Assembly: GCA_946811185.2 (NCBI GenBank)
Contig: OX328102.1
Coordinates: 18,415,194 to 18,479,193 of the forward strand
Source: Hippopus hippopus
Lineage: Eukaryota > Mollusca > Bivalvia > Cardiida > Cardiidae
Length of the DNA: 64,000 bases
Direction of reading: 5' to 3'
The notes beneath the pieces are model-generated. The model was not told where the DNA came from and did no database searches. It was given only the letters and a program-made list of their open reading frames with translations. Made by a program: the position numbers and the translations under genes. Of the stretch, positions 50,905 through 62,041 are shown one piece after another. Position 1 is the stretch's first letter. Each line of letters begins with the position of its first letter.

Positions 50905-50998
50905 CATTCTCATAAAGAGTAAAAAACGTGGGAAAAGGAGAAAATACAGATTACAAACATTTTCTCTCTTCTCCCCAATGTTTTCAAAAAAAAAAAAT
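50905..50998 (-). mobile_element. Family A MITE, partial
   Basis: ACGTGGGAAAAGGAGAAAAT and AACATTTTCTCTCTTCTCCC; both ends lost. Confidence 0.6.
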
Positions 50999-51002
50999 TT
51001 TT

Positions 51003-51248
51003 CACACTTTTCACCACATAAGAAAAATTTAGGCTTGTCTAGATTGAAAGAATTTACAGACAAATAATTCAATTTGATTTGATTCATGATTCATGTTGTA
51101 GGTAATAGGCAAGAAAACATGGTGGGAGAAGGAGAAAATGCTGGTTACCAGCATTTTCTACTTTTCCCACAATGTTTTTGAAAGCTTACTTTCTCTTGGT
51201 GATTGTTTATCAAAGGGTTTAAACAGGGGATTGCTTGGTAAAGGGTTA
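51003..51248 (-). mobile_element. Family A MITE with doubled A tip
   Basis: CACTTTTCACCACATAAGAA to TTGCTTGGTAAAGGGTTA. The terminal GATTG...AAAGGG segment occurs twice (GATTGTTTATCAAAGGG and GATTGCTTGGTAAAGGG). Confidence 0.8.
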
Positions 51249-51476
51249 CATTGTTTGTTCATTATGTGCATGCTGCAATATACTCTACACAACAGTAACT
51301 GCTTGCCAAAGGCAATCGCAATTTGCTATTGGCTATAAATTGACAAGATAAAAAAGAGAAGATACTTCATATCTGATTATGTCAGCGGATGAAACGGTTT
51401 CTTGCGTTATAGTGTCTCCTGAGGTCTTTTGGTGCTTATTAACTCTTAAAGCGCCTTTTGAGACTATAGATGCCTT

Positions 51477-51545
51477 TGCAGTTAGTCTAGATCAAGATCA
51501 AACTGCACAAAACATGTAGCCTGATCTTTGATCTACACTGTCTGC
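51477..51545 (+). mobile_element. Family B hairpin
   Basis: AGTCTAGATCAAGATCAAAC faces GATCTTTGATCTACACTGTC. Confidence 0.65.
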
Positions 51546-51610
51546 TTTGCTTAGCAATTCTTAACAAATTCAACCTTGGTATTCCATCTATTTGGGTCTT
51601 ATTTCTGGAT

Positions 51611-51835
51611 TTAACTCTTTACCAAAAGACCAAAATTTAGACTTGTCTAAATTGAAAGCATTTGCAGATGACAAAATTACTTCGACTCCAAAATGCAAAA
51701 AATGGAATAAAACATTGTTGGAAGATATGGAAACAACATTTACCACCATTTTCTCCTTTCTCCTCTGTTTTTTAAAGAATTGTCCTCCTTTGTTAGGGTT
51801 GTTGAAACCATGGGCATTGTTTGGTAAAGGGTTGA
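51611..51835 (-). mobile_element. Family A MITE
   Basis: TTAACTCTTTACCAAAAGAC to GCATTGTTTGGTAAAGGGTTGA. Hairpin eroded. Confidence 0.82.
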
Positions 51836-52215
51836 ATATATAGATCATTGACAATATTTAAAAGAAGCATTGATGGAAAAGGAGCAGTTACAGGCAGCAA
51901 TCATTTGACACAAATGCAAATGGGTTTATCTGTAGCATAAAGTTTCAAGAACAAGTTGTAAGACCATGTTCATGGTGAGACACTCTACATTTTCACAATG
52001 TTTTGTAGAAACTCTGGTCAACTAAAATGTTAAGAAGGATGGTCTTTGTAGATTTGATTAATAAACGTTGATTTTGGTAAAAAAAAATCAAATGTGTCAT
52101 AAACCTTTAGGTCATGTGTAAAGATGTGGCTGAAAGTGCCACAGTGAGTCTAACTCTGTCATTAAGTGCCATTCTCAAGAATCAAGTTCTGTAGTATTTT
52201 GTACATTCAGAGGTG
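51836..52215. other. No gene recognised
   Basis: GATGGAAAAGGAGCAGTTAC at about 51873 may be an A2-type hairpin scrap. Confidence 0.4.
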
Positions 52216-52350
52216 TCTTTCCTCTATACCAAATGACAAAATTTTAGATGCAACTAAATTGAAAGCATTTGCAGATGACAAAACAGATGTGTCTCAATGG
52301 GCTGGATCTGTCTTTTGTCGGGAAAAAAAAATTTTGTGGTAAGAAGTTAA
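52216..52350 (-). mobile_element. Family A MITE without hairpin
   Basis: TATACCAAATGACAAAATTT and GCATTTGCAGATGACAAAAC, then TTTTGTGGTAAGAAGTTAA. Confidence 0.65.
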
Positions 52351-52362
52351 AGAGGTCAATGA

Positions 52363-52591
52363 TTAACTATTTACCACACAATCCCGACTTTTAACTACCC
52401 TGGGAAGGAAGCCTTTTGAAAACATTTTTGGGAAAAGGAGAAAATGCTGGTAACCAGCATTTTCTCCTTTTCCCACAATGTTTTCTACCCTCCCAGAACA
52501 AATTTCAATTTTTGAGTCACATTAATTTTGGTGTCTGCAAATGCTTTCAATTTGGACTAGTCTAAAATTTTATTGTTTGGTAAAGAGTTAA
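52363..52591 (+). mobile_element. Family A MITE, full 229 bp
   Basis: TTAACTATTTACCACACAAT to TTGTTTGGTAAAGAGTTAA; hairpin nearly perfect. Confidence 0.93.
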
Positions 52592-53111
52592 AGAATATGT
52601 CTGAACAAAAACATTTGGCATACAGGGGGGACTATGTCAGTGACTCCTGTGGTCAAATGTTAAGGTCAGAATATAACAATGCTTTCATTTTTTAGCAAGA
52701 AATTCTTACTAAAGTCAAAGTCAAGTTAGCAAGTGCTATCGTCAAATTTCAAAATGCTTTAGATTCATAGTTATCAATCACTAAAAAGACTGATTATGAA
52801 ATTTGTCTTCATACACACATCAATTTCAGTATGGAAACCATATTTTAAGTTGCATTGAACAAAATTGTCAAACTTTGAAAGAGCTTTCACAGTGTTATAT
52901 TGTTTCCTTAAAATGTTACCATAGAAACATTTTTGTCATAATTGCAATTTCAAATAATTTAAAATGATTGATCCTTTGACGTTTTGATTGAGTGTGACAT
53001 ACTGAAGGAATTGCACAATCAGTCATTGTTTTTTTTTTACAGTTTCTTTTCTTACCCTTTGAGTAAGCAGATTAGACCAGAATTATATTGATTTTGTAAC
53101 CAGTTTTGATC
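52592..53111. other. No gene recognised
   Basis: AT-rich, nothing supported. Confidence 0.4.
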
Positions 53112-53545
53112 ATTTTTAGCTCCACTGGTGAAGGCCAGCAGACTTACGTCATGGCCCGGTGTCAATGGTGTGTGTGTGCGTGCATGCATGCGTTAACTAT
53201 TATTTCAAACATCTTCTTCTCTGAAACTACCTATCTATATTTGATGAAACTTCACAGAAATGATCCTGCCATGGTCCTCTTCAGAATTTCTTGAAAGAAT
53301 TTGATTCCTTAAAAAACTCTGGTTGCAATGGCAACAAGAGTGAAAAATATTGAAAATCTTTGAAAACCTTCTTGTCTAAAACTGTAAGGCCCAGGGATAC
53401 CATTTTTGGCATGTAGCTTTATCTAATGGACCTCTAACAAGTTACTTCATACTATAGCCCTGGGGTCAAAATTGGCCCCATCACAGTGATCACAAGTTTA
53501 ACATGGGCTTATATAGTGACTTCAATTTGAATAGTAATCAAGGGA
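53112..53545 (+). mobile_element. Helitron-like fragment (family of 29450)
   Basis: TTTTTAGCTCCACTGGTGAA begins as at 29450, with a GTGTGTGTGCG tract in place of the CGTC tract. Continues with TATAGCCCTGGGG, shared with 15860-16120. No 3' end. Confidence 0.6.
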
Positions 53546-53587
53546 AATAACTCCTGTTATAAGAGATAAAGTTTGTTAAAGTCAGAT

Positions 53588-53735
53588 GTTTATATTGGAA
53601 AGCAGTCAGTAGCTTTGGAGGAATATTGTGTGAACTGCTGGTAAAAGAAACTGCAGGAAAGCATGGATAGGTAACTGGCCGGCATGATATAACATGAAAT
53701 AATATTGAAATGGCATTGAGCATAATACAAACAAA
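53588..53735 (+). mobile_element. SINE, 3' part
   Basis: AGCAGTCAGTAGCTTTGGAG, AAACTGCAGGAAAGCATGGA and ATAATATTGAAATGGC match the SINE body and tail; no head. Confidence 0.72.
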
Positions 53736-53883
53736 CAAATTGTTTAGAAAAATGAAACAAGTGCCTGTATCTCCAAGGTGTAATATGTAGAGGATGAGGG
53801 CTATAACTGGATTATTAATTTGATGCATAGTTCAGTTGTCAAGCTTTAATCTATAAATCTATTGTTAAATTCCTTTTCTTTTA

Positions 53884-54078
53884 CCTGGGAGGGAAGGCTT
53901 TTGAAAACATTGAGGGAAAAGGAGAAAATGCTGGAAACCAGCATTTTCTCCTTTTCCCACAATGTTTTCTGCCCTTCCAAAGGCAAATCCCATTTTTTGA
54001 ACCACACTTAATTTGTTTGTGATTGTTTTTCAGTCTGGAATTATGAAAAATACTGTGTGTCCTCTGGGAGAGAGTTAA
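53884..54078 (+). mobile_element. Family A MITE, left-truncated
   Basis: GGGAGGGAAGGCTTTTGAAA, near-perfect hairpin, end CTCTGGGAGAGAGTTAA. Confidence 0.8.
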
Positions 54079-54251
54079 TCTTTAACTTTGTTTTAAGACC
54101 TTTTATATTTTGGATACCTATGGTCACATTTGACCTAGCAAATTATTGTACAAATCCATTGCAAGATAACAATTTTTTTCAATATTTTTCAACCAAGTTT
54201 GATTATAATTATGTCTTAGAATGTTTCAATATGGAAAAGTCAATTGATGTC

Positions 54252-54483
54252 TGAACTCTTTACCACACAATGCCGAGTTTTAACGACCCTTAAAGAGAAA
54301 GCTTTTGAAAACATTGTAAGCAAAGGAGAAAAAAATGCTAATAACCAGCATTTTCTCCTTTTCCCGTTATGTTTTGTACCTTCTCAATGACAAAAATCAT
54401 CATTTGAGTGGCATTTAATTTTTCATCTGCAAATGCTTTTAAATTGGTCAAGTCCAAAATGTTGTCGTTTGTTAAAGACTTAA
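54252..54483 (+). mobile_element. Family A MITE, full
   Basis: TGAACTCTTTACCACACAAT to GTCGTTTGTTAAAGACTTAA. Confidence 0.88.
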
Positions 54484-54520
54484 AGTCATAACTTTGGTGG
54501 TAAAAATTTTTTCCCAAAAT

Positions 54521-54748
54521 TTAACTTTCTACCACCTGACAAAATGTTAGACTCATCCAAACGAAAAGCATTTGCAGTACCACTAAATAGATGTGACTCA
54601 GGAATCAAATTTGATCTTTCAAAGGGAAGTAAACATTGTGGAAAGAGGAGAAAATGCTGCTTACCAGCATTTTCTGTTTTTCCACATGTTTCAGACGTAT
54701 TCCTCTTCAAGGTCATGAAAAGTAGGGATTATTTGGTTAGGGATTCAA
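54521..54748 (-). mobile_element. Family A MITE
   Basis: TTAACTTTCTACCACCTGAC to ATTATTTGGTTAGGGATTCAA. Confidence 0.82.
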
Positions 54749-54753
54749 CTGTG

Positions 54754-54984
54754 TTAACCCTTTACCACACAATCCTGACTTTTAATGACCGTAAGAAAAA
54801 AAGCTTTTGAAGACATTGTGGGAAAAGGAGAAAATGCTGGTAACCAGCTATTTTTCCTTTTCCCACAATGTTTTCTATCATATCAGAGAACTTAAGCATT
54901 TTTGTAGCAAAATTGAATATGTGGTTTGCAAATTTTTTGAATTTGGACAAGTCCAAAATTTTTTGTTGTACGGTAAAGGGTTAA
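54754..54984 (+). mobile_element. Family A MITE, full 231 bp
   Basis: TTAACCCTTTACCACACAAT to TTGTACGGTAAAGGGTTAA. Confidence 0.92.
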
Positions 54985-55212
54985 TAACCTATCTTTCTAA
55001 AAACTGTAAAAAGTTTGATTTATATTGTTTTAAAATTTGGGAAAATTTACTTAAAATGTCAAAAAGGGAATAAAACTGCGAATGATAAATTGTCATTCAT
55101 CTCTATACAGAAAAGACAGCTAGATCAATTAGTGGTGAAATAGACAAAAGATGAATGTTTTCCATTAAAACCTCAAAATGTACACCTTAAAAAAAATTAC
55201 AGGCGAAAAACC

Positions 55213-55332
55213 TTAACCCTTTACCACACAATCCGGAGGAAGAAGCATGACAAAGAAGCTATTTGAAAACATAGTGGAAAAGGAGAAAATGCTGGTAACT
55301 AGCATTTTTGCCTTATCCCACAATGTTCTCTA
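55213..55332 (+). mobile_element. Family A MITE, right-truncated
   Basis: TTAACCCTTTACCACACAAT, then the centre GAAAATGCTGGTAACTAGCA, cut at ATGTTCTCTA by the next copy. Confidence 0.8.
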
Positions 55333-55553
55333 GTAACCCTTTACCAAACAAATTTTTTTTGTAGAATAGTACATATTCAAAGCATTTGCAGACAACAGTT
55401 TAAATGTGGCTCAATTGATGGGATTTGTCCTTGATAAGGTAGAAAACATTGTGGAAAAAGGAGAAAGTGCTGGTTACCAGCGTTTTCTCTTTTTCTCATA
55501 ATGTTTTCAAAAGCCTTCTTCATTTGAGTCATTAAAGTAGGGTAAACTGTTAA
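55333..55553 (-). mobile_element. Family A MITE, train member
   Basis: GTAACCCTTTACCAAACAAA to GTAGGGTAAACTGTTAA; shares the right TTAA with the next copy. Confidence 0.85.
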
Positions 55554-55742
55554 CCCTTTTTACGGCTCTGAGAAAGAAGCCATCTGAAAACATTGTAGAA
55601 AAAGGAGCATTTTCTCCTTTTCCCACAATGTTTTCTACCCTTCCCACTAGAAACCTCAATTTTTGAGTCTTATTAATTTTGTCATCTGCAAAATCTTTCA
55701 TTTTGGACCAGTCCAAAATTTTGTCATTTGGTAAAGAGTTAA
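55550..55742 (+). mobile_element. Family A MITE, train member
   Basis: TTAACCCTTTTTACGGCTCT to GTCATTTGGTAAAGAGTTAA; the loop half of the hairpin is missing. Confidence 0.85.
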
Positions 55743-55889
55743 GGAGGCTTTTGTAGCCATGGATTAAAACAAAATGTCTCTGATCCAGGTCAACATATGT
55801 TCACCTCACAACAAAGTAGCTTCAGGATTTTCCTCATACAAACAAGCAATATGTATAACAATTGCTCTAACTACTTGTATTTTATGATC

Positions 55890-56428
55890 TTAGCCCTTTA
55901 CCAAACAATCCAATGCTTAACACTTTACCACACGGCTTACAACACGCGAAAAGGGGTATTTGGACATTTGCGTAAAGTGTCGTCTCGGATCAGCCTGCGC
56001 AGTCCGCACAGGCTAATCCGAGACGGCACTTTACGACTACCGGGTATATTAGATTTTTTGCTACAGTAGACTTGCGCAAAACAGAAAATTTACATAAAAA
56101 AACGGATACTATGCAGGCTGATCCGACACTTTACGCAAATGTCCGAATGCATCTTTTCGCGTGTTGCAGGCCACACGATTACGACATTCAATGGCCCAAG
56201 AATGAAGCCGTTTGCAGACATTGTGGGAAAAAGAGAAAATGCTGGTAACCAGCATTTTCTCCTTTTCCCACAATGTCTGAAAAGGCTTCTTTCTTGGACT
56301 TATTTTCCCATGATGTTTTCTAACCCTATCAAAGATAAATTTCATGATTTTAAACACATTTAAATTGTCGTCTGCAAATTCTTTCAGTTTTGACAAGTCT
56401 GTATTTTGCTTGTGTGGTAAGGGGCTAA
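55890..56428 (+). mobile_element. Family A MITE(s) split by family D
   Basis: A first tip TTAGCCCTTTACCAAACAAT, then a second TTAACACTTTACCACAC ending at 55933. The rest resumes at 56173 with CACGATTACGACATTCAATG, hairpin AGAAAATGCTGGTAACCAGC, and end GTGTGGTAAGGGGCTAA. The later part contains a second hairpin half (56300-56325). Confidence 0.8.
55934..56172. mobile_element. Family D element in a family A MITE
   Basis: Ends GGCTTACAACACGCGAAAAG and CTTTTCGCGTGTTGCAGGCC, with ACAC on each side (55930-55933, 56173-56176). The inner right hairpin is partly lost. Confidence 0.88.
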
Positions 56429-56444
56429 ACGACTTTTAAAAAGT

Positions 56445-56582
56445 AAACCCTTAAAAAATATTTTAGGAAAAGGAAACTTGTCTAATACTAGTCCCATCAT
56501 TTGAGGTACTTTTCAGGTGTCGTCTTTTACTACTTTTTAATTTGGCCATGGCTAAAATTTTGTAGTTTTACTAAGAGTTGAA
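56445..56582 (+). mobile_element. Family A MITE, decayed
   Basis: ATATTTTAGGAAAAGGAAAC, TCATTTGAGGTACTTTTCAG and AATTTTGTAGTTTTACTAAG. Confidence 0.5.
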
Positions 56583-57583
56583 TGAAAAAAGAATAGAGAA
56601 AGCCTGAACCAGTATGTCTTCAATTTGCACATCTGTTGTTTTTATCTGAATAAGCAAATAACATTTATTTTAATGTTTAATCCTGGAAATGTGTTATACA
56701 ACTTCAGAAAATACCTTTATTGAGCAAATTCTGGCTTTTTATAGTGCCTGTTTATTGGATACATATTGAACTTATCAATTTGGAAAGTCAGGCGCAAAGA
56801 TGCCTGTAAGTGAGTACACCACTGAATCCTTCATAATTATGATAGTTTCAAAATGGGTAAAGTATTTATTTCTTGAATCATACTTCATCAATTATCAGTC
56901 TTCAGGGCAAAATAAAACACTTTAGGTCACACTCAGAACACCCAGAGTGCACTAATGGGCAAAGATTTTTTTAACAAAATTGTGCAGGGGGAAGTTGGGT
57001 TGTCCCTGGGACAATGCCCCCTTCCCCTTCAAATTGGGAGAAAATATATATAGTGAAATTCCAATCATCTTCCATGGTAACCAAACTGCAACTACTGGTA
57101 GGTGCTTTTACTGGTATTTGAAATCCTTTTTTTTTTATCCTGCTTCACTTACAGATGTTGTGATGTTATAATTTGGCTTGTCATTTGTATGTAAATCATG
57201 CATGATATTTGCAAAATGAAGTTTACACACTGTTACCATTGAAATGCATTAAGTGGATCGAAATAGTGGTTTGACAAATTTTGACAGGCCTATTTGTACC
57301 TGAACATTCATAATTAGGGCATAATTAAGGATAAAAACCGAGTAATACCCTTTACGGGACCTATAATGTAGTGGAGAGGTATCAAGGGAAGTAACTGACT
57401 ACTATCTATGATTCCAAATCACACGAATAAAGGGCTAGGCTATGCTCTTGGAGGATTAAACTCTAGCACCAAGAAAGCAGATCTAGATTCATTCGAAGTC
57501 TTAACATAAAGGCTGAGAACAGGCCAAGTATTGTATTGTTTGGAATGCAGTAAGACTGTACCATAACTTGCAAAGAATGTTGT
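56583..57583. other. No gene recognised
   Basis: One kilobase without an identifiable repeat or supported exon. Confidence 0.4.
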
Positions 57584-57783
57584 TTAACTCTTTACCGCAA
57601 AATTTTAGTCTGGTCCAAAATTGAAAGCATTTTGCAGAAGTTAAATGTGGCACAGTTGATAGAATTTGTATTGAAAAAGGATAGAAAATATTCATGGCAG
57701 TGCTTGTACCCAGCATTTTCTCTTTTTTTGAAAGCCCTCTTCCTCAGGGCTTTTAAAACATGGAATTGTTTGGTTAAAGGTGA
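57584..57783 (-). mobile_element. Family A MITE, eroded centre
   Basis: TTAACTCTTTACCGCAAAAT to GGAATTGTTTGGTTAAAGG. Confidence 0.75.
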
Positions 57784-57888
57784 ACTTTTCCACTACCAAA
57801 TAAGTAAAGATTCATTTTTTCAAAAACTACAAAGTTTTAATATAGATTTGCTACAGACACAGTTTTATTATAATCTAGAATAGAAAAG

Positions 57889-57956
57889 TGGGCAGTGTAG
57901 ATCACAGATCAGACTGCACATTTTTTGCAGCCTGATCATGATCCATGTGGGCCACA
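57889..57956 (+). mobile_element. Family B hairpin
   Basis: GTGGGCAGTGTAGATCACAG faces ATGATCCATGTGGGCCAC. Confidence 0.62.
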
Positions 57957-58189
57957 AAAGCTTCTTGTGTCGTCTATGTTGAGGAAAGAGTTAAAGGAAA
58001 GAGCTTTTTAGATCACAGATAATAATTTTTTCTGTTACATCTATTGTTAAACTGATAGTTCCTGTACATGAAAAGAATATTTATAAATAACTGTAACGCT
58101 TTTGCTCATTGATTGACTTACGTTTTTTTATGCAGCTTCCAACATTATCCCTGAAAGCGCCTTTCTCATCACTAGTTGCCTTTCCATTT

Positions 58190-58260
58190 AGTGTAGATCA
58201 AGATCAGACTGCACAAAATGTGCAGTCTGATCTTTGATCTACTGTATAATTGTCGGCTTA
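58190..58260 (+). mobile_element. Family B hairpin
   Basis: GTGTAGATCAAGATCAGACT and its complement to TGATCTTTGATCTAC; the loop is CTGCACAAAATGTGCAG. Confidence 0.78.
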
Positions 58261-58356
58261 GCTGAAACATCCTGAGGAACCTTATAATTACAATTTTTTG
58301 GATCTTATTTCTTGACTGAAAGTCTCTATTTGGCTTATTAGGGGCTCTAAGATTAT

Positions 58357-58598
58357 TTAACTATTTACAGGACAACAGAATTTTAGACTTGTCCAAATTG
58401 AGAGCATAAATGCAGAGGATAAATTAGATGTTGCTCAAGTAATACAATTTATCTTTGAAAACAGGGTAGGACATGAGGAAGCATAGTAGGAAAACAACAA
58501 AAGGGTGGTTACCAGCATTTTCACCTCCTCCCATAATCTTTAAAAGAGCCTTCTTTTTCAGTTTTGTTAATACTCATGATTGTCTGGTAAAGGGTTAA
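58357..58598 (-). mobile_element. Family A MITE, diverged
   Basis: TTAACTATTTACAGGACAAC to GATTGTCTGGTAAAGGGTTAA. Confidence 0.82.
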
Positions 58599-58743
58599 AT
58601 CGTATCAATAAGGGTTAACCTATGCATAATGATTTATTATAATTAGTGACCACTGAGACATGCATGTCAAGGTATGTTTAATGTCCCTTGAACAAGCCAT
58701 GTAATTTATTCAAGGGGATAAGTGGGGTCATTTGTAAGTTCTT

Positions 58744-58973
58744 ATAACCTCTCACCACATAAAGTTGAGTTAAAACCACCCTGAGAAAGGGCAATTTGAA
58801 AGCATTGTGGGAAAAGAAGAAAATGCTGGTCACCAGCATTTTCTCCTTTTCTCACAATGTCTTTTACCCTATCAAAGACAAATTCTGTCATTTGAGTCAA
58901 ATTTTGATTGTTGTAAGTAAACGTTTTTAATCTGGACAATTATAAATTTTTCTCCTGTGTGTGGTAGATTTAA
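58744..58973 (+). mobile_element. Family A MITE
   Basis: ATAACCTCTCACCACATAAA to GTGTGTGGTAGATTTAA; hairpin AAATGCTGGTCACCAGCATT is perfect around the centre. Confidence 0.85.
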
Positions 58974-59027
58974 ATGAAAAACCCCTGAAGATGCCTTTCT
59001 AGGCTGCATGTTGCACCTGACCACTAT

Positions 59028-59090
59028 CAAGAACATTGTGGTAAAAGGAGGAATAGTGTGTAACAATTTCTCCTATTGTTACAGTGATTT
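59028..59090 (+). mobile_element. Family A hairpin scrap
   Basis: AACATTGTGGTAAAAGGAGG and ATTTCTCCTATTGTTACAG. Confidence 0.45.
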
Positions 59091-59223
59091 CATGTTTATT
59101 TCAATCAATAGAATACAAGACAAATTTATGATGCATGGCATCATAGAAGCTGCAATCTTTTGGTGGACAATTTCAGAAATATTGACTTTCTAGAAAAAAT
59201 GTGATGACATTTTTGTATCTGGT

Positions 59224-59267
59224 TCCCCCCCCCCCCCCACCCCCCCACCCCACACACACACACACAA
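59224..59267. repeat. C tract and (CA)n
   Basis: Run of C, then CACACACACACACACA. Confidence 0.9.
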
Positions 59268-60290
59268 ATGGAAGATCATGACAAATTATACTAAAATGCA
59301 GGGGAAAAAAGACAGGAGTTAAGAGAGGAATCTTAATTATCTTGTACCATTATTATCATCATAATCATCAGTATCATTTAAAGTGATAATGCGTATGTGA
59401 AAAAACATGTAAAAGCATGGGAATTTCCAAATTTCTACTCAAAGTTTGAAAATGGAGAAGTTGCGCATTCAAGTAGTCTACAGCATTTTTCATTATTAAA
59501 TGATTTTAAAAAGCAAACTTCTGTAGGGGCATCAAAGGCGACACTGCGGAATTTTGTAAGTTAGTAATTATTCAAAGTGATATTTAGATCGTTTTTCATG
59601 TAGATCTACATGTATTTACAATTTTTAAGTGATGTTTTCTTTGTGTTTCAATTTTTACAAAAAGAAAAAAATACATGTATTCAACAACTTTCTTCTAAAA
59701 CATTTTCTTTTTGCTTGTTAAAAAGTATCTTAGGCTGCTTGTAACAAAGTGAATTTTTACATTTCCACTCTAGAATTAGAGACTTTTGCATAATATCTCC
59801 AAAATTCTTCTAATCATAGCCTTCACAGTAGGCGCGAACCACTAAAAAAAAAACAAAATTATTTTTTTAAGTCTTTAAGGATCTGAATCTATTCAACAAC
59901 AGCATAGTAACTTTTACTATATATACCCATATATCGTTTAATAAAAATTAGTTTAAACCTTTTTCTGCATAGGCCTTGTACAAACCTATAAAACTTCTAA
60001 TATAATGTAAACTTCAAGAGTCATTCAAACCCTTGACCAGCAGTGACGTAAAAAGTTGTATATGCAGTTATAGGTTCGGTAATAACTTTATCTTTTCAAC
60101 TACACCGAATGAAATTAATATAATGAATAAGGAAAATTAAAGAAACAAGAAATTTTTAAGTTTACAATATCTTATAAAATATTTTAAAAATTTTACACAG
60201 GCTATGTACTGTCTGATGTTGATCTATTTCTGTCATTTTCGAACAGTTTCAACCCTTAGAGCACTATGCACCACTTTGGTAATTTTTGTG
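59268..60290. other. Low-repeat AT-rich stretch
   Basis: Unlike most of the window, no MITE or SINE was found for about 1 kb. No exon supported. Confidence 0.45.
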
Positions 60291-60390
60291 GACAACGTAC
60301 ATCACGATCCATACATTTTTTCACGGGTATAGTAGATCAGGACCATACTGTACAGAACTTACAGTCTGATCATAACAGCTTTGACACACA
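60290..60390 (+). mobile_element. Family B hairpin, decayed
   Basis: GTGGACAACGTACATCACGA and GTACAGAACTTACAGTCTGA. Confidence 0.4.
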
Positions 60391-60710
60391 ATACATTAAA
60401 TGCTAAATTTTACAGGGCTCATAAGGTAGATCGTCTGTCCATGTAACAAAATTCCATTCGGCTAGTGTCGATGAAGGGAAGAAAAAAGGGTTATCTTTTC
60501 ACAAGCTTTCTATAAATAGCTGATGTAGACTGCTCTTTGTAATACGATTTAGGGAGGTAACCAGTCTATAAATTGATCAAAGGTTAACCACCCAATTATC
60601 TTTACAGATTAAAACTGGATGAAACACTTGTACATAAAACTGCTTCTGATTATCATATTCTAAGATGCTCTCCATCTCATAATCATCATTACTTTGTCTT
60701 GTAAAAAAGT

Positions 60711-60954
60711 AGACAAATGCGAAAAACATTTAGAGGTGGGAAAGCCTGTGATAGACGGAAAACATTACAATTTCGTTTGGGAACAAGGAAGGAATCCTTT
60801 TAAGTTGGAAAAGTTAGGGGGACTAGCCAATAAAAGGAAGTTTATTTTTCTGTATTTTCGTTGTTATTTGGGAATGAACTCATATTGCAAGAATACCAGA
60901 CTTGATGTTTATGTAGGTCTGATTGAATATTTAAGAAAGAGCCATGTGGAGTAA
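60711..60954 (+). CDS. Candidate terminal exon, unrecognised
   Basis: After TTGTCTTGTAAAAAAG a frame runs 80 codons to TAA at 60952-60954: DKCEKHLEVGKPVIDGKHYN, then FVWEQGRNPFKLEKLGGLAN and a C-terminal part ending EYLRKSHVE. Lys/Glu-rich, with even composition, in a low-repeat stretch. The frame opens at 60664 and has no ATG near its start, so it would be an internal-to-terminal exon. The acceptor is weak. No upstream exon found, no family recognised. Confidence 0.35.
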
Positions 60955-61122
60955 TTTAAATTTGTAACACTAACACGATATCATTAGAAAATTTCCAAAA
61001 ATAATAACCAATCGAATAATTACTGATCATCTGCATGGTAAATAGTTTAGGTACATTCCTACTGGAAGCCGCTTTCTAGCGGCTTCCAATAATATTATGA
61101 TGTTATGAATTTACATTAAATC

Positions 61123-61411
61123 TTAATTGTTTACCACACAATCTGGCGTTTAAACAACCTTGTGGAAGAAGGCTTTTGAAAGCATTGCTGGGAAGAGGAG
61201 GAGATGCTGGTAACCAGTATCTTCTTGGTTTCCTACAGTATTAATAACCAAATTGAAAGTGTTTGCAGACAACAAATCAAATATGACCCTCATGAGATAA
61301 TTTGCCCTAGAAAAGATAGAAAACCAGAATTTTCTCCTATTCACACTATGTTTTAAAAAGCTGTCTTCCTTAGGGCCATGGAATAACCAGACTATTTGGT
61401 AAAAGGGTCAA
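61123..61411. mobile_element. Two truncated family A MITEs joined
   Basis: The first (+) runs TTAATTGTTTACCACACAAT through its centre to TTCCTACAG (61240). The second (-) runs ATTAATAACCAAATTGAAAG to GACTATTTGGTAAAAGGGTC. Confidence 0.72.
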
Positions 61412-61700
61412 TCTGGGTCAAATTTAAGTTTTTCATCCATATTCAGGCCAAGACTAGTTAAATAATTGCTCAGTTTTCATTTGACCTTTTATCCAGTCAT
61501 CAAAGAAGTGCTATCACTGCTTTGATTTCTGATGATCTGTGAGGCTGTAAATTTCACAAAAGATGTGAAAGTAGTTCACTTTCATCTATATCAGATCCAA
61601 AGACATGGATGTCCTTGGGGACTTTTACCTTGCAGATAAAATACTTAACATAGTTTGCTTTTTACCTCATTTTGTACTTTCTGCTATAGTAAAAGAACTT
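61412..61700. other. No gene recognised
   Basis: Unique-looking AT-rich sequence. Confidence 0.4.
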
Positions 61701-61706
61701 CAACAA

Positions 61707-61812
61707 TCAACTCTGTACCAAACAGTTGTTCACGTCTTTTAGTGACCTTGAGACAAAAGGCTTTTGTAATAATCGTGGAAAAAGCAGAAGAATGCTGGTA
61801 ACCAGCCTTTTA
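61707..61812 (+). mobile_element. Family A MITE, left half
   Basis: TCAACTCTGTACCAAACAGT to ATGCTGGTAACCAGCC, ending at the TTAA of the next copy. Confidence 0.75.
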
Positions 61813-62041
61813 ACTCTTTACCAAACAATCCCGAGTTTTAACGACCCTGAGAAAGAAGCCTTTTGAAAACATTGTGGGAAAAGGAGAAAATGCTGGTAAT
61901 TACCAGCATTTTCTCCTTTTCCCACCACGTTTTCTACTCTATCGAGGGTAAATTCTGCCACTTGAGCCATCTTTAATTTGTCGTCTGCAAATGCTTTCAA
62001 TTTGGACCAGTCTAAAATTTTGTCGTTTGGTAAAGAGTTAA
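61809..62041 (+). mobile_element. Family A MITE, full 233 bp
   Basis: TTAACTCTTTACCAAACAAT to GTCGTTTGGTAAAGAGTTAA. Hairpin centre TGGTAATTACCA has four extra bases, making an even palindrome. Confidence 0.92.
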
